In this document: positions 6,559 to 9,412 of the stretch, one piece after another
How the letters are laid out: each line of letters begins with the position of its first letter
How positions within the stretch are numbered: position 1 is the stretch's first letter
Origin: DASYSA01 sp036003885
GTDB lineage: Bacteria > Acidobacteriota > Blastocatellia > UBA7656
Assembly (NCBI GenBank): GCA_036003885.1
Contig: DASYSA010000194.1
Location: forward strand, 1 to 9,412
Direction: 5' to 3'
DNA: 9,412 nt
Notes under the pieces: generated by a model
The model's input: only the letters and a program-made list of their open reading frames with translations
Databases searched by the model: none
Told to the model about the DNA's origin: nothing
Position numbers and translations under genes: made by a program

Positions 6559-6666
6559 AGGGAAGAAGAGAAGAAGGGGAGAAGGGAAGAAGGGGAGAGT
6601 GGGAGAGTGGGAGAGTGGGCGAATCTCACCTTCTCCCTTTCCCCCTTTCTCCCTTTCTTCCCTTCC
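6559..6666. repeat. GA/CT octamer inverted-repeat block with G-quadruplex motif, family C copy 1
   Basis: The purine arm (6559-6619) ends in GGGAGAGT octamers and the pyrimidine arm (6629-6666) is made of TTCTCCC-type words. Four G-runs at 6592-6595, 6601-6603, 6609-6611 and 6617-6619, separated by AGAGT loops of five bases, meet the usual G-quadruplex rule. The block lies between the two divergent promoters at 6520-6548 and 6685-6712. Confidence 0.88.
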
Positions 6667-6684
6667 GGCCCCTGAATGGGGACC

Positions 6685-6712
6685 TTGACATGAGCGAGAT
6701 TCGTATTAGAAT
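6685..6712 (+). promoter_or_regulatory. Near-consensus sigma-70-type promoter of the GNAT gene
   Basis: TTGACA (6685-6690, 6 of 6) and TAGAAT (6707-6712, 5 of 6) are separated by 16 bases. Transcription would start near 6719, leaving an unusually long leader of about 185 bases before the acetyltransferase start at 6906. It points away from the lipoprotein promoter. Confidence 0.62.
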
Positions 6713-6905
6713 GCGTTGCGTAAGTTCGCTTTCCTTTTTAGGGGCCGCTTTTCTTAGGCGGTGTGCTCGAGGGGATTGGTCAGAAAGATTAAGATAAAGG
6801 ACTTCGGTTCAACATAAGCGATCAAGCAGGTCGCGCCAGTCGTTTTATTCCTTCCTCACAATTCAGCAGGCTAGAGGCGATCCTGCTCACCAGGAGGGTA
6901 TATTA
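6713..6905 (+). other. Long untranslated leader of the GNAT gene
   Basis: No credible gene is present in this stretch. A GGAC-UUCG-GUUC hairpin (6799-6810) has the stable UUCG tetraloop. AGCAGG (6865-6870) pairs with CCTGCT (6882-6887) in a 6-bp stem just upstream of a strong ribosome site AGGAGGG (6892-6898), 7 bases before the ATG. CCTG (6882-6885... as the alternative pairing) can also meet CAGG (6891-6894), which would cover the ribosome site. No known riboswitch or leader-peptide motif was recognised. Confidence 0.35.
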
Positions 6906-7427
6906 ATGCGTCTTGAGACATCCCGCCTCGAGTTGATTGCCGCGACAGCGGATCTTGCGCAAGCCGAGTCGCAGGATCGAGAGCTCCTGATGTCGCTCCT
7001 GGGCGTGTTCCTGCCTGAGGGTTGGCCTCCGCCTTTGACCGAGGATCGGGTCGAGTTCAATGCGAAACGGCTGGAGCAACATCCGCACGAGGCGGGCTGG
7101 TGGTTCTGGTACATCGTTTCGCGCGAGTCCAGTCAGCACGTCGCAGTTGGGGTCGCCTCCTTCAAAGGTCCTCCGAGCGAGACAGGGACGGTCGAGGTCG
7201 GTTGTTCAGTTCTCGAGCCATTTCAAGGACGAGGCTACGCCACAGAGGCGGTCGCTGCTCTGGTCTCCTGGGCGTTCACCCATTCACAAGTGACCACCGT
7301 TCTCGCGGAGAGCTATCCCGACCTCAAGGCTTCAATCCGAGTCCTGGAAAAGAATGGATTTCAGAAGATCGGGCCTGGCAGTGAGCCGGGCGTCATTCGT
7401 TTTTCACTACGTCGAAGCACCGGGTAG
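6906..7427 (+). CDS. GNAT-family N-acetyltransferase (RimJ/RimL-like)
   Basis: A 173-residue cytoplasmic enzyme expected to transfer an acetyl group from acetyl-CoA to an amine. It begins with the RimJ/RimL-type strand LETSRLELIAAT (3-14). The acetyl-CoA pyrophosphate loop is QGRGYA (107-112) after VEVGCSVLEPF, and the C-terminal motif SIRVLEKNGFQKIG (143-156) is typical of the family. Substrate cannot be inferred; relatives act on ribosomal proteins, antibiotics or small metabolites. A strong ribosome site AGGAGGG lies 7 bases before the ATG. It is a single-gene unit with its own promoter, boxed on both sides by family C GA/CT repeats. Confidence 0.9.
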   Translation: MRLETSRLELIAATADLAQAESQDRELLMSLLGVFLPEGWPPPLTEDRVEFNAKRLEQHPHEAGWWFWYIVSRESSQHVAVGVASFKGPPSETGTVEVGCSVLEPFQGRGYATEAVAALVSWAFTHSQVTTVLAESYPDLKASIRVLEKNGFQKIGPGSEPGVIRFSLRRSTG

Positions 7428-7429
7428 GG

Positions 7430-7568
7430 TAGAAGGGGAGAGTGGGAGAATGGGAGAGTGGGAGAATGGGGGTGTGAGTGTACGGCAGTAGAGGACCTTC
7501 TCCCCTTCTCCCCTTCTCCCTTTCTCCCCTTCTCCTTTTCTCCCACTCTCCCACTCCCCCACTCTCTC
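7430..7568. repeat. GA/CT octamer inverted-repeat block with G-quadruplex motif, family C copy 2
   Basis: Beginning two bases after the GNAT stop, a purine arm (7430-7472) of alternating GGGAGAGT and GGGAGAAT octamers is followed after about 23 bases by a pyrimidine arm (7496-7568) of about nine CCTTCTCC/CACTCTCC-type octamers. Five G-runs (7435-7438, 7444-7446, 7452-7454, 7460-7462, 7468-7472) with 5-base loops give a G-quadruplex motif. A long hairpin is also possible between the arms. Confidence 0.88.
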
Positions 7569-7619
7569 AAAAGTATTGCTCTATCCTCGTTTTGCAGTAT
7601 CCTTGACCTTGGCCACTTT

Positions 7620-7656
7620 GAATCAGACTGCGGCGTGTCGGACGCAATTCTGATTC
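7620..7656. promoter_or_regulatory. Inverted repeat upstream of the metalloprotease
   Basis: GAATCAGA (7620-7627) and TCTGATTC (7649-7656) are perfect 8-bp complements. Inside them GCGT (7633-7636) pairs with ACGC (7642-7645) around a 5-base loop. It lies about 80 bases before the metalloprotease start. It could be an operator or an RNA hairpin. The stretch from 7569 to 7734 otherwise shows no gene and only weak promoter-like boxes. Confidence 0.45.
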
Positions 7657-7691
7657 GCGAATGCCCCTCCAACGTCACTTCCATCCGAGCG

Positions 7692-7707
7692 GTCACACCT
7701 TTGTGAC
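7692..7707. promoter_or_regulatory. Short palindrome just before the metalloprotease start
   Basis: GTCACA (7692-7697), four bases, TGTGAC (7702-7707): a perfect 6-bp inverted repeat ending 27 bases before the ATG at 7735. It could be a repressor operator or a leader hairpin near the ribosome site. Its half-sites are in the opposite order to a CRP site. Confidence 0.4.
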
Positions 7708-7734
7708 TCATGGCTCCCCATTCGAGGTATGAGT

Positions 7735-9412
7735 ATGGCGCGAACTGTTTATTCGAGTGTGAGAGAGAAGTCCATCGCCGTCCTGGCGCTGATCGTTTCC
7801 GTTGGCTTGCTCGCAGGCGCATCCGCGCGCCCGACGAAGGCCGCGAGGAGCAGGGCTATCCCTGAGTTTCATTCGGCGGCGTCTAAGGCCAACGTGCTCT
7901 ATCAAAGTGACGACGGGATCGGTTGCCGGAATGCGACGTCGGAAGAGGTTGAAACACTGGCGGCGGCAAGGGCCAGTCAGACCCTCTCGGTTATCTCTCC
8001 GGTGAGGACTCACGACCAGAACGGACTCTCTATTATTCTTCGCTCAACTGCTCAACTCGACAGCGTTCCTGAAGCGAGGGCCGCGTTTACCAGAATCGCC
8101 GCGCTCTGGCAGTCGGTGATCAGCACGCCTATCACCGTCGTGATCGATGTGGACTTCGGACCGACCTGGTTCGGCCAGGCCTATCCGCAGGGCATCGCCG
8201 GCCTGACCAATCCACAGCTGCTGGTTGGTACGCCGATCTACCCCTACATGCAGCAGCACCTGATCGATGGCGCCTCCAGTGCCGAGGAGCGGGCGCTCTA
8301 CTACTCGCTGCCGCAGATATTTATCACGACCGACCTGGGCGACACAGACACGGTAGTCGGACCCTCGTCATTGTTTCGCGCGCTCGACTTCATCGCTCCC
8401 ATAGCGGTTCCTGCCCTCGAGCCGGGGATTTGGGGACCTCCGCCGGCCATTGGATTCAACTCGAGTGTCGCTTACGACTTCGACCCGACTGATGGAGTTG
8501 ACGCCGGTAAAGAGGATTTTGAAGCTGCGGTATCCCACGAGATCGGACACGTGCTTGGGTTTGTCTCTTACACAGGCCTGATCGAGCTGGATTCATCTCA
8601 GGAGATTGCACTCTCGGTGTGGGACCTGTTCAGAATGCGCCCCGGTTCTCCGTTCTCAACTGGGGACCGAATACTCTCCTCGGGCGGCTCGCAGGTCTAC
8701 TTCGCCGGCGGTGCGTCGTACCCGCTGTCAACCGGCCGGCCCGATGGCACGGGTGGAGACGGGCAGCCGGCCAGCCACTGGAAGGATGATAAGTTCTCGG
8801 GAGATCGCATCGGGATAATGGACCCGACAATACCGCAAGGGAAGCGGCAGACCATAACGTTAAAGGACCTCGCAGCGCTCGATAAATTCGGCTACACGAT
8901 CAGGCCGTTCGGCAACACCAGGCCCGTCATCAGCGGCCTGACGGCGGATATCAGGGGCGATGTTCTCTCGGTGAGAGCAACGCTGACGGATATCGATGGA
9001 GATCCGTCGCTGGTACAGGTCGGCCTGATAGATGAAGACAACCAGCTTGTAAGCCAGCTCGCACCTACCGCGGAAGACTTCGGAATCGCAACCAAGACCC
9101 TTTTTGCCAGAGACTATCCCGGCATCAGCAGCGTTCCATCCGTGATGAGGGTCAGTCTGGTGGTGGCCGACACTCGCGGAAACCTGAGCGCGGCCGCATT
9201 CGCCGATGTTGCTGAGGGAGACCCCGGCGGCCCGAGATTGTCCACAGCTTCATACAATAAAGGGAGGCTGAACATCAAAGGCAAGAAGTTCGGGGGACAA
9301 CCTCAGATCGAGATCAACGGACAGATCGTCGCGCCGGCCAGCGGGGTCAGTATTGGCGGCTCGAATAAGAAGCTGATAGTCGAAGCCGATGGCGCTTTGT
9401 TGAATCTCCGCG
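7735..9412 (+). CDS. Secreted zinc metalloprotease, leishmanolysin-like, C-terminus beyond window (NF038122-type)
   Basis: An open frame of 559 codons without a stop to the right edge, so the protein is partial at its C-terminus. Residues 1-31 are a signal peptide (core IAVLALIVSVGLLAG, cleavage after ASA). The protease domain (about 60-390) carries HEIGHVLGF, with zinc ligands His268 and His272 and catalytic Glu269. A probable third ligand is His348 in ASHWKDD, and Met362 in GIMDP serves as the Met-turn. Widely spaced HExxH and SHW are typical of peptidase family M8. Residues 395-495 look like an Ig/cadherin-like domain, and from 498 a GRLNIKGKKF...IEING pattern suggests an IPT/TIG-like domain. 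I recall similar proteins as the NF038122 family. The ATG at 7735 is preferred over 7729 because GAGGT (7724-7728) sits 6 bases before it. It probably degrades extracellular protein; the target is unknown. Confidence 0.85.
   Translation, partial: MARTVYSSVREKSIAVLALIVSVGLLAGASARPTKAARSRAIPEFHSAASKANVLYQSDDGIGCRNATSEEVETLAAARASQTLSVISPVRTHDQNGLSIILRSTAQLDSVPEARAAFTRIAALWQSVISTPITVVIDVDFGPTWFGQAYPQGIAGLTNPQLLVGTPIYPYMQQHLIDGASSAEERALYYSLPQIFITTDLGDTDTVVGPSSLFRALDFIAPIAVPALEPGIWGPPPAIGFNSSVAYDFDPTDGVDAGKEDFEAAVSHEIGHVLGFVSYTGLIELDSSQEIALSVWDLFRMRPGSPFSTGDRILSSGGSQVYFAGGASYPLSTGRPDGTGGDGQPASHWKDDKFSGDRIGIMDPTIPQGKRQTITLKDLAALDKFGYTIRPFGNTRPVISGLTADIRGDVLSVRATLTDIDGDPSLVQVGLIDEDNQLVSQLAPTAEDFGIATKTLFARDYPGISSVPSVMRVSLVVADTRGNLSAAAFADVAEGDPGGPRLSTASYNKGRLNIKGKKFGGQPQIEINGQIVAPASGVSIGGSNKKLIVEADGALLNLR

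Noticed and set aside
6465..6797. Open frame of 110 codons on the plus strand across the GA/CT repeat
   Set aside because: Most of its translation is the octamer repeat read as Gly/Glu/Arg and Pro/Leu/Phe runs; it overlaps the lipoprotein start and promoters, with no ribosome site or domain.
6559..7568. Composite transposon carrying the GNAT gene
   Set aside because: The flanking repeats are low-complexity words, with no transposase, defined terminal inverted repeats or target-site duplication seen.
7692..7707. CRP/FNR-type operator
   Set aside because: The half-sites occur as TCACA then TGTGA, the reverse of the CRP order, with a 4-base gap.
7361..7822. Open frame of 153 codons on the minus strand
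   Set aside because: It crosses the GNAT 3' end, the family C repeat and the start of the metalloprotease; its low-complexity Gly/Lys/Glu and His/Ser/Pro runs come from the repeat.

Overview
The window reads as a stretch of a GC-rich, Gram-negative-type chromosome, most likely an environmental Acidobacteriota of the Blastocatellia type. This is inference from several signs: a secreted HExxH metalloprotease followed by an IPT/TIG-like C-terminus, a FecR-like secreted protein, a zinc-ribbon/transmembrane miniprotein, and intergenic spaces filled with short-word tandem repeats. No ribosomal or other phylogenetic marker gene is present, so the assignment is soft. No tRNA, rRNA, CRISPR array, transposase or phage gene was seen.

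Layout. Bases 105-1742 (+) encode a WecA/MraY-type polyprenyl-phosphate sugar-1-phosphate transferase with an unusual cytoplasmic tail carrying a Gly-Asn repeat. A heptamer inverted-repeat block follows. Then come a FecR-like secreted protein (1948-2655), a small zinc-ribbon membrane protein that appears to start at TTG (2754-3005), a VirB9/TrbG-like protein with a coiled coil and a C-terminal beta domain (3164-4219), and a VirB1-like lytic transglycosylase (4222-4974) two bases further on. On the minus strand lie a DinB-fold protein (5545-5078) and an outer-membrane-type lipoprotein (6485-5643). A divergent promoter region separates the lipoprotein from a GNAT acetyltransferase (6906-7427, +). 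A secreted leishmanolysin-like metalloprotease starts at 7735 and runs off the right edge.

How it fits together. The left half is cell-envelope themed: lipid-linked sugar synthesis, a secreted FecR-like protein, and a two-gene unit pairing a periplasmic VirB9-like protein with a peptidoglycan-cutting enzyme. The right half holds single genes with their own promoters.

The most unusual signal is intergenic. Three unrelated repeat families are each present exactly twice: a 7-bp AGAGGTC-type, a 7-bp GAAATGC-type and an 8-bp GGGAGAGT-type. Every copy has a purine-rich arm on the left and a pyrimidine-rich complementary arm on the right, and most begin within a few bases of a stop codon. Two of them flank the GNAT gene and carry G-quadruplex motifs.
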